Below, one piece after another: positions 43,722 through 53,283 of a DNA stretch of 64,000 bases. The translations under genes were made by a program, and so were the position numbers. How positions within the stretch are numbered: position 1 is the first letter of the stretch; each line of letters opens with the position of its first letter. Source of the DNA: Luminiphilus sp051201685 (GTDB taxonomy: Bacteria > Pseudomonadota > Gammaproteobacteria > Pseudomonadales > Halieaceae); NCBI RefSeq assembly GCF_051201685.1, contig NZ_CP179213.1:3450631-3514630 (forward strand). Direction: 5' to 3'. A model generated the notes under the pieces. It did no database searches. It saw nothing but the letters and a program-made list of their open reading frames with translations, and was not told where the DNA came from.

Positions 43722-43787
43722 AATTTCCACTTTTTAAAGCACTGTTCGAAATCACTCGACAGTAACGGACTAAATTTAAACGACAAT

Positions 43788-44179
43788 TTACTCAACATTT
43801 TCAAAGAAAAATAATACAACTCCATTTGGATCATTTATAGAAAAACTTTTATGACCCCAATTTTGAATAGTAAGATCTTGTTTAAAATTTATGTCCTTTT
43901 TTTATATTTAGAAAAAATAGTTTCAATATTTGAGGTTTCTATAACCATAAAACTTCCCTTTGGACTTCTGTGGTCTAATCCCAAATTAAACTCCTGTTCA
44001 TTATCTGGTTGCTTTAATATTTCAATTAACCCCAACCCATGACCAAATACAGACCCTTTATCATTTGGTCCTCTGTCCCAAGAAAATTTTAAATTGAATT
44101 CGAGAATATTTTTATAAAAATCAAATGTCTCTTGGTATTTTGATGAAAAATATGCAAATCTAAATTCACCTTTATCCAT
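43788..44179 (-). pseudogene. VOC/glyoxalase-superfamily protein, interrupted by a 1-bp frameshift
   Basis: The frame from ATG 44179 encodes 96 residues with VOC-like features: an N-terminal FAYFSSKYQETFDFYKNILEF unit, then GHGLGLIEI and MVIETSNIETIF. It stops just after a run of seven A (plus-strand T run 43897-43903). One extra A joins it to a further 35 codons reading ...IQNWGHKSFSINDPNGVVLFFFENVE, a typical VOC C-terminus, ending at 43788. The whole gene would encode about 130 residues. The DNA is far more AT-rich than its neighbours, suggesting acquisition. Substrate is unknown. Confidence 0.75.
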
Positions 44180-44285
44180 ATTGTAAAAAATTCTCTATCA
44201 TTATTACCCCTTAAATTTTTATTTATTTTTGTCGTTCTGTTTTGTAAATCTTTATGTAATTTACGACCAACCGGAAAATCTCTCT

Positions 44286-46106
44286 TTATTCAACAGTGAC
44301 TGACTTCGCGAGATTTCGCGGCTTGTCGACATCAGTACCCTTAACAATTGCGACATGGTAAGCCAGTAATTGCAGCACCACGGAGTAAGCAATAGGTGCC
44401 GACCATTCGGCGCAGTGCGGGACTTGCAAAACATGTAGCCCGGGCCCTGCCTCAAAACCTGAAGCTTCATCGGCGAACACAAACAGCTCACCGCCACGGG
44501 CTCGAACCTCCTCCAAATTTGAGCGCAGCTTTTCCAATAAATCGTTATTGGGAGCTACTGCCACTACGGGCATATCGGCGTCGACTAATGCCAAGGGACC
44601 ATGCTTTAACTCACCTGCTGCATAAGCCTCGGCGTGAATATAAGAGATCTCTTTGAGCTTAAGTGCGCCTTCCATAGCCACAGGGTTATTAATACCTCGG
44701 CCAAGGAATAGCGCGTGATGTTTAGCCGCAAAATGCGTGGCCATGGCTTTGATGGATTGTTCCTTACCAAGAACATCCTTAACGACAGAGGGAAGTGAAC
44801 CTAATGCTGAATCTAATTCTTCACGTCTAAAATCCGCTCGGCCATTGATTTCAGCAAGCTTTCCCGACAACAACATGAGGGCAGCCAGCTGCGTCGTAAA
44901 GGCTTTCGTTGATGCGACGCCAATTTCTGCACCAGCACGAGTCAAAATCGTGAGTTCACTGGCACGGACAATCGCAGAGTGGTCGACGTTGCACAGCGCT
45001 AAGCGCGCAACCACATTATCGTTGGTGGCATGTTTTAGTGCGGCCAGCGTATCGGCGGTTTCACCACTTTGAGAAATACAAACCACCAAAGTGCCCGGCA
45101 GCGTGACCGATTGCCGGTACCGGTATTCAGAGGCCACCTCCACCTGACAGGTGAGGCCTGCGATGCCTTCAATCCAGTGTCGGGCTACCAAACCGGCGTG
45201 ATAGCTAGTGCCGCAGGCGATGATCTGCACCGCCTGAACCTGAGATAACAGCTCTTGGGTGTTTATGCCAAAACAATCGTGACTGCGCCAGTCTATCGCT
45301 ACAGTGTCTTGCAGTCGTGCAGGCTGTTCATGAATCTCTTTGAGCATGTAGTAGTCATAGTCACCCAAACTACTGGAGTCATCACTCGCCTCAATCGTCG
45401 TAACTTCGCGGTCAACGATGTGGCCATCTTGACTGTAAATTGTGTAGCTACCAGCCGTGAGTTCGGCAATATCGCCTTCTTCAAGATAAACATAACGATC
45501 GGTGACCGGCCGTAAAGCCAAAGTGTCTGAGCCCGCATAAGTTTCACCCATGCCAACACCTAACACCAGAGGGCTCCCCGCACGGGCAACCACACAACGC
45601 CCAGGAGACTGCGCATCTATAACCGCCAATGCATAGGCGCCCTCTAAGCGTGGCAGTACTTGCTGAACGGCTTTTAGCAGAGAGGGCTGGCTATCAATTT
45701 CTGCATTGATAAGGTGAACAATCACCTCAGAATCGGTATCTGAGGAAAAGTGTATCCCGCTGTTTGCAAGTGACTCGCGCAGTACCTGATGATTTTCAAT
45801 AATACCGTTGTGGACTAAACCAATGCGATCTCCACTGATATGAGGATGGGCATTTACTTGGTTTGGTACCCCATGAGTGGCCCAACGGGTATGGGCAATA
45901 CCGGTGGCCCCCGAAACGGGAGCAGCCGCCAAGGCCTGCTCCAGCACCGCAACTTTGCCAGGGTGTTTACAGGGCTGTAAGTCGCCATTGTCGTTAACCA
46001 CGGCAATCCCGGCGGAGTCATAACCTCGATATTCTAAGCGTCGTAGACCCTCCAGGAGAATCTCTGGCACATCCCGCTGACCGACCGCGGCCACTATCCC
46101 ACACAT
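44286..46106 (-). CDS. glmS: Glutamine-fructose-6-phosphate aminotransferase (isomerizing)
   Basis: The enzyme makes glucosamine-6-phosphate from fructose-6-phosphate and glutamine, the entry to amino-sugar and peptidoglycan synthesis. It has 606 residues. The glutaminase domain begins with the catalytic Cys2 (MCGIVAAVGQRDV). Two SIS isomerase domains follow (GTSYHAGLVARHWIE, SQSGETADTLAALK, STKAFTTQ), ending PRNLAKSVTVE. It lies 3 bp after glmU. No glmS ribozyme is visible, as expected for this group. Confidence 0.98.
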   Translation of the reverse strand: MCGIVAAVGQRDVPEILLEGLRRLEYRGYDSAGIAVVNDNGDLQPCKHPGKVAVLEQALAAAPVSGATGIAHTRWATHGVPNQVNAHPHISGDRIGLVHNGIIENHQVLRESLANSGIHFSSDTDSEVIVHLINAEIDSQPSLLKAVQQVLPRLEGAYALAVIDAQSPGRCVVARAGSPLVLGVGMGETYAGSDTLALRPVTDRYVYLEEGDIAELTAGSYTIYSQDGHIVDREVTTIEASDDSSSLGDYDYYMLKEIHEQPARLQDTVAIDWRSHDCFGINTQELLSQVQAVQIIACGTSYHAGLVARHWIEGIAGLTCQVEVASEYRYRQSVTLPGTLVVCISQSGETADTLAALKHATNDNVVARLALCNVDHSAIVRASELTILTRAGAEIGVASTKAFTTQLAALMLLSGKLAEINGRADFRREELDSALGSLPSVVKDVLGKEQSIKAMATHFAAKHHALFLGRGINNPVAMEGALKLKEISYIHAEAYAAGELKHGPLALVDADMPVVAVAPNNDLLEKLRSNLEEVRARGGELFVFADEASGFEAGPGLHVLQVPHCAEWSAPIAYSVVLQLLAYHVAIVKGTDVDKPRNLAKSVTVE

Positions 46107-46109
46107 ACC

Positions 46110-47480
46110 CTAATCCTTTTTCTTGGCGGGGCGCTGCCAGCCGGCAATGTTTCGCTGACGGGCACGACCGACCGCGAGTTCTTGCCCTGCTACGTCATCA
46201 GTCACCACGGACCCGGCCGCCACAAAAGCGCCATCTGACAACGTTACGGGTGCAACAAGGGTGCTGTTGGAACCGACAAACACACCATCACCCAAAGAGG
46301 TTTTATGCTTGTCGATGCCATCGTAATTGCAGGTAATGGTACCGGCGCCGATATTGGTATTGGACCCTACCGTCGTATCACCGATGTACGCTAAATGATT
46401 TGCCTTACTACCCGCGCCAAAGGTCGTATTTTTGGTCTCTACAAAGTTCCCCACCCGTGCCGCGTTGGCAAGAACGCTTCCTGGTCGCAAGCGTGCATAG
46501 GGCCCTATGCGACATTGCTCCCCAATAACTGCTCCCTCTAGGTGGCAAAAGGGTTGTATATCAGTTCCTGAACTGACTGTAACGTCCTTCAGAACGCAGT
46601 GAGCACCAACCCGAACACCATCGCCCAAACGAACCTGGCCTTCAAAAACCACGTTAATATCAATAGCCACATCGACGCCGCATTCAAGATCACCTCTGAT
46701 ATCTATGCGTTGACGATCAGCTATTGCGACACCGGCGTCCATGAGGGCGTCGGCTCTTCTGCATTGCAATGAGCGCTCCAACTCTTGCAGCTGGGCGCGA
46801 TTATTCACACCGTACATCTCAAGGGCATCATCGGTCACGACTACCTCAACGGCGATGCCTTGCTGCCTAGCAAGACCCAAAACATCAGGCAGATAATATT
46901 CTCCCTGCGCATTGTCGTTGCTTACAGAACTCAACAATGACGCGAGCTGGTCTGCTGGCGCGGCTAAAACACCTGTATTTACCTCGCTGATAAGGGCTTC
47001 TGACTCGCTGGCATCCGCCTGTTCGACCACCGCCATGAAACCACCTGTTTCATCGCGCAGCACTCGTCCATAACCGCTAGGGTCCGGCAGCCGGGCAGCC
47101 AACATAATTGGCTTTTGCCGAGCACCGCTAATTACTGCTTGAAGTGTGGAAGCTGCAATTAATGGCACATCGCCAAATAACACCAGCACTACACTATCTG
47201 GCTGACAGGCAGGTAGCGCGCAGCCCACGGCATGACCCGTACCCAATTGCTCTTTTTGAGAATGAAATTTGAGTCGTTGCCCGGAGATCGCCTCCTGAAC
47301 AACCTCGGCACCATATCCCACAACGACGTGAATCTGACTAGGGTTTAGAGCCTGAGCAGTGTCGATGACATGTTGCAGCAAAGGCTGGCCAGCTAAAGTA
47401 TGTAATACCTTGGGCAGTGATGACCGCATGCGGGTCCCTCGGCCTGCTGCCAAAATAATAACTTCAAGGTTTTTTTCCAT
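46110..47480 (-). CDS. glmU: Bifunctional N-acetylglucosamine-1-phosphate uridyltransferase / glucosamine-1-phosphate acetyltransferase
   Basis: The enzyme performs the last two steps to UDP-GlcNAc. It has 456 residues. The N-terminal uridyltransferase has LAAGRGTRMRSSLPKVLHTLAG, and the C-terminal half is a left-handed beta helix with hexapeptide repeats (IGPYARLRPG, ETKNTTFG, NLGAG-like NIGAGTITCNYDG). It is followed by glmS, giving an amino-sugar operon directly downstream of the atp genes. Confidence 0.98.
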   Translation of the reverse strand: MEKNLEVIILAAGRGTRMRSSLPKVLHTLAGQPLLQHVIDTAQALNPSQIHVVVGYGAEVVQEAISGQRLKFHSQKEQLGTGHAVGCALPACQPDSVVLVLFGDVPLIAASTLQAVISGARQKPIMLAARLPDPSGYGRVLRDETGGFMAVVEQADASESEALISEVNTGVLAAPADQLASLLSSVSNDNAQGEYYLPDVLGLARQQGIAVEVVVTDDALEMYGVNNRAQLQELERSLQCRRADALMDAGVAIADRQRIDIRGDLECGVDVAIDINVVFEGQVRLGDGVRVGAHCVLKDVTVSSGTDIQPFCHLEGAVIGEQCRIGPYARLRPGSVLANAARVGNFVETKNTTFGAGSKANHLAYIGDTTVGSNTNIGAGTITCNYDGIDKHKTSLGDGVFVGSNSTLVAPVTLSDGAFVAAGSVVTDDVAGQELAVGRARQRNIAGWQRPAKKKD

Positions 47481-47542
47481 AAGCCTAAGACGGGTTCACT
47501 TAATGACCCGCGATTTTAACAGGCACCATCGACTTTGAAGAC

Positions 47543-47570
47543 CAAAAAAAACCGCCTTAAAAGCGGTTTT
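47543..47570. terminator. Rho-independent terminator after atpC (bidirectional)
   Basis: On the minus strand the stem AACCGC...GCGGTT is followed by eight T. The complementary side also carries a T run, so it could work both ways. It lies 14-41 bp beyond the atpC stop and ends the ATP synthase operon before glmU. Confidence 0.85.
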
Positions 47571-47583
47571 CTTACTTGACCTC

Positions 47584-48012
47584 TCAACCTCTACCGGCGC
47601 GGCCCTTCATTTTTCTGAGCGTTGCCAGTTGCGCGGAAGCTTCGGCAAGCTGAGCAGAGGCCCTGCCGTAGTCTAATTCACCGCTTTGATTAGCCAGTGC
47701 TTCTTCAGCCGCTTTTCGGGACTCTTCAGCGGCTGCCTCATCTACATCAGCAGCTCTGAGTGCCGTGTCAGCCAAAATCGTAACAACATCGCGCTGCACT
47801 TCTAAAAAACCACCCGAAGCGTAAAATACTTGCTCCGAACCGCCCTGCTCGACCAGACGTACTGGCCCCGGCACCAAGGCAGTCAGCAAGGGAGCGTGTC
47901 CGTAGCAAATTCCCAGCTCACCTTCTGAGCCTGTAGCGACCAGCAACTCCACCAACCCCGAGTAAATCTGGGCCTCGGCAGACACGATGTCACAATGAAT
48001 GGTCATAGCCAT
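47584..48012 (-). CDS. atpC: F1F0 ATP synthase epsilon subunit
   Basis: This 142-residue subunit of the F1 central stalk couples and inhibits ATPase activity. The beta-sandwich domain (TIHCDIVSAEAQIYSGLVELL, GELGICYGHAPLLT) and the C-terminal helical hairpin are complete. It starts MAMTIHCD, like E. coli. It is the last gene of the operon and is followed by a terminator. Confidence 0.97.
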   Translation of the reverse strand: MAMTIHCDIVSAEAQIYSGLVELLVATGSEGELGICYGHAPLLTALVPGPVRLVEQGGSEQVFYASGGFLEVQRDVVTILADTALRAADVDEAAAEESRKAAEEALANQSGELDYGRASAQLAEASAQLATLRKMKGRAGRG

Positions 48013-48031
48013 AACGTACTACCCCGCGGGA

Positions 48032-49429
48032 CTAAAGCTTCTCAGCTTTTTCCACGGCCTGCTCGATAGAGCCCACCATGTAGAAAGCCTGTTCCGGAAG
48101 GTGATCGTATTCACCTGCCAAAATCCCTTTGAAACCTGAAATAGTGTCTTTTAGTGATACATACACACCCGGCGACCCGGTGAAGATTTCTGCCACGTTG
48201 AAAGGCTGTGACAAAAAGCGCTCCATTTTACGAGCTCTCGCTACCGTCAGCTTATCTTCCTCGGACAACTCATCCATACCCAAAATAGCAATAATATCCT
48301 TGAGCTCTTTATAGCGCTGCAATACTGACTGCACGCCCCGAGCCACGTCATAGTGCTCGGTACCGATCACTAACGGGTCTAATTGACGCGACGTTGAGTC
48401 CAACGGGTCGACCGCAGGATAAATACCCTTGGCAGCAATATCTCGGCTCAGTACCACGGTGGAATCCAAGTGCGCAAAGGTTGTCGCTGGCGACGGATCG
48501 GTGAGGTCGTCCGCAGGAACGTAGACCGCTTGAATCGAAGTAATTGAACCTGTTTTAGTTGATGTGATGCGCTCTTGAAGCACACCCATTTCCTCAGCGA
48601 GGGTTGGCTGATAGCCCACAGCTGACGGCATACGGCCCAACAGTGCCGACACTTCTGTTCCCGCCAAGGTGTAACGGTAGATATTATCAACGAACAACAG
48701 AACGTCGCGGCCCTCATCACGAAATTTTTCCGCCATAGTGAGACCGGTTAGAGCAACACGAAGTCGGTTGCCTGGGGGCTCGTTCATTTGTCCGTAAACC
48801 ATGGCCACTTTCGACTGGTCCATGTTTTCTATATTTACGACGCCAGACTCCTGCATCTCGTAGTAGAAGTCATTACCCTCCCGGGTTCTCTCGCCTACGC
48901 CAGCAAAAACAGATAAGCCTGAGTGCTCGGTTGCGATGTTGTTAATGAGCTCCATCATGTTGACGGTCTTTCCGACACCAGCACCACCAAACAGACCCAC
49001 CTTACCGCCCTTTGCAAATGGACAAACGAGGTCAATAACTTTAATACCGGTTTCCAATACTTCCTCTGAAGCGGCAAGCTCGTCATAAGCAGGGGCTGCC
49101 CGGTGAATAGCGCTGCGCTGTTGCTCGCCAATGGGTCCCTTCTCGTCAATAGGGTTACCCAGAACATCCATAATGCGGCCCAAAGTTTCTGTGCCGACAG
49201 GAACAGAAATAGGCGCACCGGTATTTTCTACTGCCAAACCGCGGCTAATACCTTCGGATGAGCCCATAGCAATGGCTCGCACAATGCCATCACCGAGCTG
49301 CTGCTGTACCTCTAGGGTCAGACCTTTTTCACTGACGGACAGTGCATCGTAGACCTGGGGTACGTTGTCGCGGGGAAACTCAACATCAATAACCGCGCCA
49401 ATCACCTGTACGACTTTTCCACTACTCAT
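48032..49429 (-). CDS. atpD: F1F0 ATP synthase beta subunit
   Basis: This is the catalytic F1 subunit, 465 residues. The P-loop GGAGVGKT is at 148-155, the GERTREGNDFY motif supplies the catalytic Glu, and the C-terminal LSEEDKLTVARARKMERFLSQPF carries the DELSEED region that interacts with epsilon. It lies 76 bp after atpG, the longest internal gap of the operon apart from those around atpE. Confidence 0.99.
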   Translation of the reverse strand: MSSGKVVQVIGAVIDVEFPRDNVPQVYDALSVSEKGLTLEVQQQLGDGIVRAIAMGSSEGISRGLAVENTGAPISVPVGTETLGRIMDVLGNPIDEKGPIGEQQRSAIHRAAPAYDELAASEEVLETGIKVIDLVCPFAKGGKVGLFGGAGVGKTVNMMELINNIATEHSGLSVFAGVGERTREGNDFYYEMQESGVVNIENMDQSKVAMVYGQMNEPPGNRLRVALTGLTMAEKFRDEGRDVLLFVDNIYRYTLAGTEVSALLGRMPSAVGYQPTLAEEMGVLQERITSTKTGSITSIQAVYVPADDLTDPSPATTFAHLDSTVVLSRDIAAKGIYPAVDPLDSTSRQLDPLVIGTEHYDVARGVQSVLQRYKELKDIIAILGMDELSEEDKLTVARARKMERFLSQPFNVAEIFTGSPGVYVSLKDTISGFKGILAGEYDHLPEQAFYMVGSIEQAVEKAEKL

Positions 49430-49505
49430 CTTGGAGTCCTCTGTTTCTTTCGCTCTGTGGCCGCAAAAGCGCCACCTATTAATTCACTGTTAATTGCTTG
49501 GGCGC

Positions 49506-50369
49506 TTAACCAATCGCCGCGGCACCGCTGACGATCTCCGCCAATTCCTGAGTAATCGCCGCTTGACGTGCTTTGTTGTAGACCAACTGAAGCTCATCAA
49601 TCAGATCGCCGGCGTTATCACTGGCGCTCTTCATGGCAACCATTCGAGCAGCTTGCTCACACGCACCATTTTCAACGACAGCTTGGTACACCAAGGACTC
49701 CACATACCGAACAAGTAACGCATCGAGTAGTTCACGAGCGTCAGGCTCGTATACATAGTCCCAGTGGTGTGACAGGTTGGCGTCCTCAGAGGGTTCTAGA
49801 GGTAGCAATTGCTCCACCTGCGGCGTTTGAGTCATGGTATTCACAAACTCGTTGCTCACCAGATACAACGTGTCGATGCGACCCTCAACGTAAGCATCGA
49901 GCATCTGCTTAACGCCTCCGATTAACTGGTCCACCGAGGGCTCCTCACCCACATCCCGAACGCTGGCTACGACATTGCCACCCACGCTCTTAAAGAAGGC
50001 CAAAGACTTCGCCCCGATCAAACAAAGATCAACGCCAATACCAGCCTCGTTTTGAGGGCGCATTTGAGCAATTGCCGCCTTGAACAGGTTGATGTTCAAG
50101 CCACCACAGAGACCGCGGTCTGTGGATACGATGATGTACCCTACGCGTTTCAGTTCTCGCTGCTCCATGTACGCGTGCCGATATTCAGGTACCGCGTTGG
50201 CAATATGCCCAACCACGTCACGTATGCGCCGGGCGTAGGGTTTACCAAGTTCCATGCGGTCCTGAGCGCGCCGCATCTTACTGGCCGCCACCATCTCCAT
50301 AGCACTGGTGATCTTCTGAGTACTTTGAATACTCGAGATCTTAGTGCGAATTTCCTTACCAGCAGCCAT
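49506..50369 (-). CDS. atpG: F1F0 ATP synthase gamma subunit
   Basis: This is the rotating central shaft of F1, 287 residues. The N-terminal helix (GKEIRTKISSIQSTQKITSAMEMVAASKMRRAQ) and the C-terminal helix (ARMVAMKSASDNAGDLIDELQLVYNKARQAAITQEL) are fully conserved. It lies 6 bp after atpA. Confidence 0.98.
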   Translation of the reverse strand: MAAGKEIRTKISSIQSTQKITSAMEMVAASKMRRAQDRMELGKPYARRIRDVVGHIANAVPEYRHAYMEQRELKRVGYIIVSTDRGLCGGLNINLFKAAIAQMRPQNEAGIGVDLCLIGAKSLAFFKSVGGNVVASVRDVGEEPSVDQLIGGVKQMLDAYVEGRIDTLYLVSNEFVNTMTQTPQVEQLLPLEPSEDANLSHHWDYVYEPDARELLDALLVRYVESLVYQAVVENGACEQAARMVAMKSASDNAGDLIDELQLVYNKARQAAITQELAEIVSGAAAIG

Positions 50370-50375
50370 ATTCGG

Positions 50376-51920
50376 TTACCAAGCCTGCGTTGACTTAAAT
50401 GTGTCAATAGCTGCTTTGAAGGCCGCTTCACGGTCGTCATTCCACCCGCCGTCTGCAGCAATTTCAGCCATCAACGCACCATGCTCAGCATGCATGTAAG
50501 CCAATAGTGCGGTTTCGAGGTCGCCGATCTTATTGACCGGAACGTCACTCAGCAGATTCTCGTTGGCGGCGTATAAAAGAACCCCCATCTCAGCAATTGA
50601 AAGTGGCGCATATTGCTTTTGCTTCATCAACTCAGTTACGCGCTCGCCGTGATCAAGCTGAGCTTTAGTCGCGTCGTCTAGGTCTGATGCGAATTGAGAA
50701 AACGCCGCGAGTTCACGATACTGAGCAAGTGCGGTTCGAATACCACCCGACAGCTTCTTCACAATTTTTGATTGGGCTGCACCACCAACTCGAGATACCG
50801 AAATACCCGCGTTCATTGCCGGACGTACACCGGCGTTAAACATATCGGCCTCCAGAAAGATCTGACCGTCAGTGATAGAGATCACGTTAGTTGGGACGAA
50901 CGCCGAGACGTCTCCCGCTTGAGTCTCAATAACAGGCAAAGCGGTTAGCGACCCAGTCTTACCCTTGACCGCCCCGTTAGTGAACTTTTCTACATAATCC
51001 GCATTTACCCTGGCAGCACGCTCAAGTAGACGCGAGTGCAAATAGAAGACGTCACCTGGATAAGCCTCTCGACCCGGCGGGCGACGCAAAAGTAGGGAGA
51101 TTTGACGGTAAGCAACGGCCTGCTTCGATAAGTCATCATAAATAATGAGGGCATCTTCGCCGCGGTCCCTGTAGTACTCACCCATCGTACAGCCCGCAAA
51201 CGGCGCCAAAAACTGCATCGCAGCTGGATCGGAGGCGTTAGCCGCAACAATAATGGTGTGGTCCATTGCGCCGTGCTCTTCTAACTTTCGAACAACCGCG
51301 GCTACCGAGGAAGCTTTTTGTCCCACCGCAACATAAACGCACTTAATTCCGGTTCCTTTTTGGTTGATGATGGCGTCTACCGCAATGGCAGTTTTACCCA
51401 CCTGTCGATCACCAATAATCAACTCACGTTGACCTCGGCCAATTGGCACCATGGCGTCGATAGCTTTCAAACCGATTTGTACTGGCTGGTCAACTGATTG
51501 ACGTGCAATTACACCGGGTGCAATCTTTTCGATGGCGTCAGTTTCATCTGTCTCGATGCTCCCGCGACCGTCAATAGGATTACCAAGAGCGTCTACAACG
51601 CGTCCCTGTAGAGCAGGGCCCACAGGGACCTCTAAAATTCGACCCGTACAACGACAAGTTTGCCCTTCTGCGAGCTGCTTGTAGTCACCCAGAATAACCG
51701 CACCCACGGAGTCGCGCTCCAAGTTGAGTGCTAAGCCAAAAATACCGCCTTGGAACTCGATCATCTCTCCGTACTGCACCTCATTGAGGCCGTGAATACG
51801 GATAATGCCATCGGTTACCGAGACAATCGTACCTTCGTTGGTTGCTTGCGATGTGACATCGAGCTGATCAATCCGTTGCCGAATGATATCGCTGATTTCC
51901 GAAGGGTTAAGTTGTTGCAT
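50376..51920 (-). CDS. atpA: F1F0 ATP synthase alpha subunit
   Basis: This is the non-catalytic nucleotide-binding F1 subunit, 514 residues. The P-loop GDRQVGKT is at about 170-177. The family signature PAMNAGISVSRVGGAAQ is intact. The start MQQLNPSEISDIIRQRI is canonical. It lies 14 bp after atpH. Confidence 0.99.
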   Translation of the reverse strand: MQQLNPSEISDIIRQRIDQLDVTSQATNEGTIVSVTDGIIRIHGLNEVQYGEMIEFQGGIFGLALNLERDSVGAVILGDYKQLAEGQTCRCTGRILEVPVGPALQGRVVDALGNPIDGRGSIETDETDAIEKIAPGVIARQSVDQPVQIGLKAIDAMVPIGRGQRELIIGDRQVGKTAIAVDAIINQKGTGIKCVYVAVGQKASSVAAVVRKLEEHGAMDHTIIVAANASDPAAMQFLAPFAGCTMGEYYRDRGEDALIIYDDLSKQAVAYRQISLLLRRPPGREAYPGDVFYLHSRLLERAARVNADYVEKFTNGAVKGKTGSLTALPVIETQAGDVSAFVPTNVISITDGQIFLEADMFNAGVRPAMNAGISVSRVGGAAQSKIVKKLSGGIRTALAQYRELAAFSQFASDLDDATKAQLDHGERVTELMKQKQYAPLSIAEMGVLLYAANENLLSDVPVNKIGDLETALLAYMHAEHGALMAEIAADGGWNDDREAAFKAAIDTFKSTQAW

Positions 51921-51934
51921 GACCTATTCCTCTG

Positions 51935-52471
51935 TCAGGGTGTCAACGTGCCGGCGAGTTTATTTAGACGGCCGCGAACCGAGCCATCGATAACTACATC
52001 ACCGGCCCGAATGACAGCTCCGCCCAACAAGGCCGAGTCTGTCTCTGAAGTAATAGAAACCGTGCGCTCAAAATGTCGCGACATGGCCTCTGAAATCTCG
52101 TTGAGTGCATCATCATCCACCGCAAAAGCAGAGGTAACCAACACATCAACTGACGCTTCTTGCGCCGCTTTTAACTCGGTAAATAACGCAGCCGTTTCTT
52201 CAATCAAATCAAGACGACCGTTAGCCGCCATAATTCCCAAGAAACCACTGGCCTCTTTGCTTAACGCATCACCCAACACAGCGGCAAGAACGTCTACACG
52301 TTGCTGTGATGTTTTTCCAGGGTCACCTAGTACCGCGCGCACTTCTGGCTCCAGGCTAACAGCAGCGGCAACGCTCAAAGCTTCTAGCCATGCATCAAGC
52401 GTTCCAGCTTGGCGACTGAACTCGAACGCCGCTCGTGCGTAAGGTCTCGCCAGTGTTCTGGGTTCAATCAT
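51935..52471 (-). CDS. atpH: F1F0 ATP synthase delta subunit
   Basis: This is the peripheral-stalk cap linking F1 to the b subunits, 178 residues. The N-terminus (TLARPYARAAFEFSRQAGTLDAW) and the C-terminal GAVIRAGDVVIDGSVRGRLNKL motif are clear. It begins 2 bp after the atpF stop. Confidence 0.97.
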   Translation of the reverse strand: MIEPRTLARPYARAAFEFSRQAGTLDAWLEALSVAAAVSLEPEVRAVLGDPGKTSQQRVDVLAAVLGDALSKEASGFLGIMAANGRLDLIEETAALFTELKAAQEASVDVLVTSAFAVDDDALNEISEAMSRHFERTVSITSETDSALLGGAVIRAGDVVIDGSVRGRLNKLAGTLTP

Positions 52472-52473
52472 AA

Positions 52474-52944
52474 CTAGTGATCCGCCGTCAGGCTTTTCAA
52501 GAGCTCAGCATGCTTGGCAGCATCAATTTCGCTACCCAGCACTTTTTCAGCACCCGCAAGGGCCAAGCTGCTAACTTGACTCATCAACTGCTCTTGCGCT
52601 CGAGCACGCTCCTGCTCCACCTCAGCTGCAGCTGCAGCTTTCACGCGATCGGCCTCTGCTACGGCAGCTACCTTTGCTTCATCAATTAAAGCCGCGGCTC
52701 GTTTGTTAGCAGCGTCAATAATTACCGCCGCCTCGCGCTTAGCGTTAGCCATTTCTTCTGTGACTCGCTTGTGCGCCAGCTCGAGGTCGTGGCTGGCTCG
52801 ATCTGCAGCAGCTAAACCATCGGCAATCTTCTGTTGACGCTCTGCCATGGCGGACACGATAGGTGGCCAGACAAAACGCATACAGAACGCCACGAAAGCC
52901 ACGAAGGCAATCAGTTGGCCGAAAAGCGTTAAGTTAATGTTCAC
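52474..52944 (-). CDS. atpF: F1F0 ATP synthase b subunit
   Basis: This peripheral stalk subunit has 156 residues: one N-terminal membrane helix (MNINLTLFGQLIAFVAFVAFCMRFVWPPI) followed by a long Ala/Glu/Lys-rich coiled coil. It lies 66 bp after atpE. Confidence 0.97.
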   Translation of the reverse strand: MNINLTLFGQLIAFVAFVAFCMRFVWPPIVSAMAERQQKIADGLAAADRASHDLELAHKRVTEEMANAKREAAVIIDAANKRAAALIDEAKVAAVAEADRVKAAAAAEVEQERARAQEQLMSQVSSLALAGAEKVLGSEIDAAKHAELLKSLTADH

Positions 52945-53010
52945 GATGTGCTCCTGTTGTCACCGAGGGATCCGGCACCTTCAGTGCCGGCAAACGCGTG
53001 GGACGACTAA

Positions 53011-53238
53011 TTAAGCCGCAACAACAAAGATTAGGTACATCGCTATTCCCACACCGATAATGGGGATCGCGTCGACCAGGCCCGCACCTAAGAAAAAGGT
53101 ACCCTGTAGCTTAGGTGCCAGTTCTGGCTGTCGTGCTGAACCCTCAATGAGCTTGCCGCCCAAAATACCTACGCCGATAGCAGCGCCCATTCCGCCCAAA
53201 CCCATCATAATGGCAGCGGCAACATATATCATTTCCAT
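53011..53238 (-). CDS. atpE: F1F0 ATP synthase c subunit
   Basis: This is the rotor-ring proteolipid, 75 residues with two membrane helices. The ion-carrying Asp is residue 56 (GAGLVDAIPII), and the polar loop ARQPEL joins the helices. The residues around the Asp are typical of proton-driven rings rather than sodium-driven ones. It lies in the usual place between atpB and atpF. Confidence 0.98.
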   Translation of the reverse strand: MEMIYVAAAIMMGLGGMGAAIGVGILGGKLIEGSARQPELAPKLQGTFFLGAGLVDAIPIIGVGIAMYLIFVVAA

Positions 53239-53283
53239 GATTCTCTCCTGTTAGGTGTAGCTTTACTTGGTTAAAAAATTTCT

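Noticed and set aside
44180..44285. Tn7-type end beside glmS
   Set aside because: No terminal inverted repeats or tns genes were seen; only AT-rich DNA follows the glmS stop.
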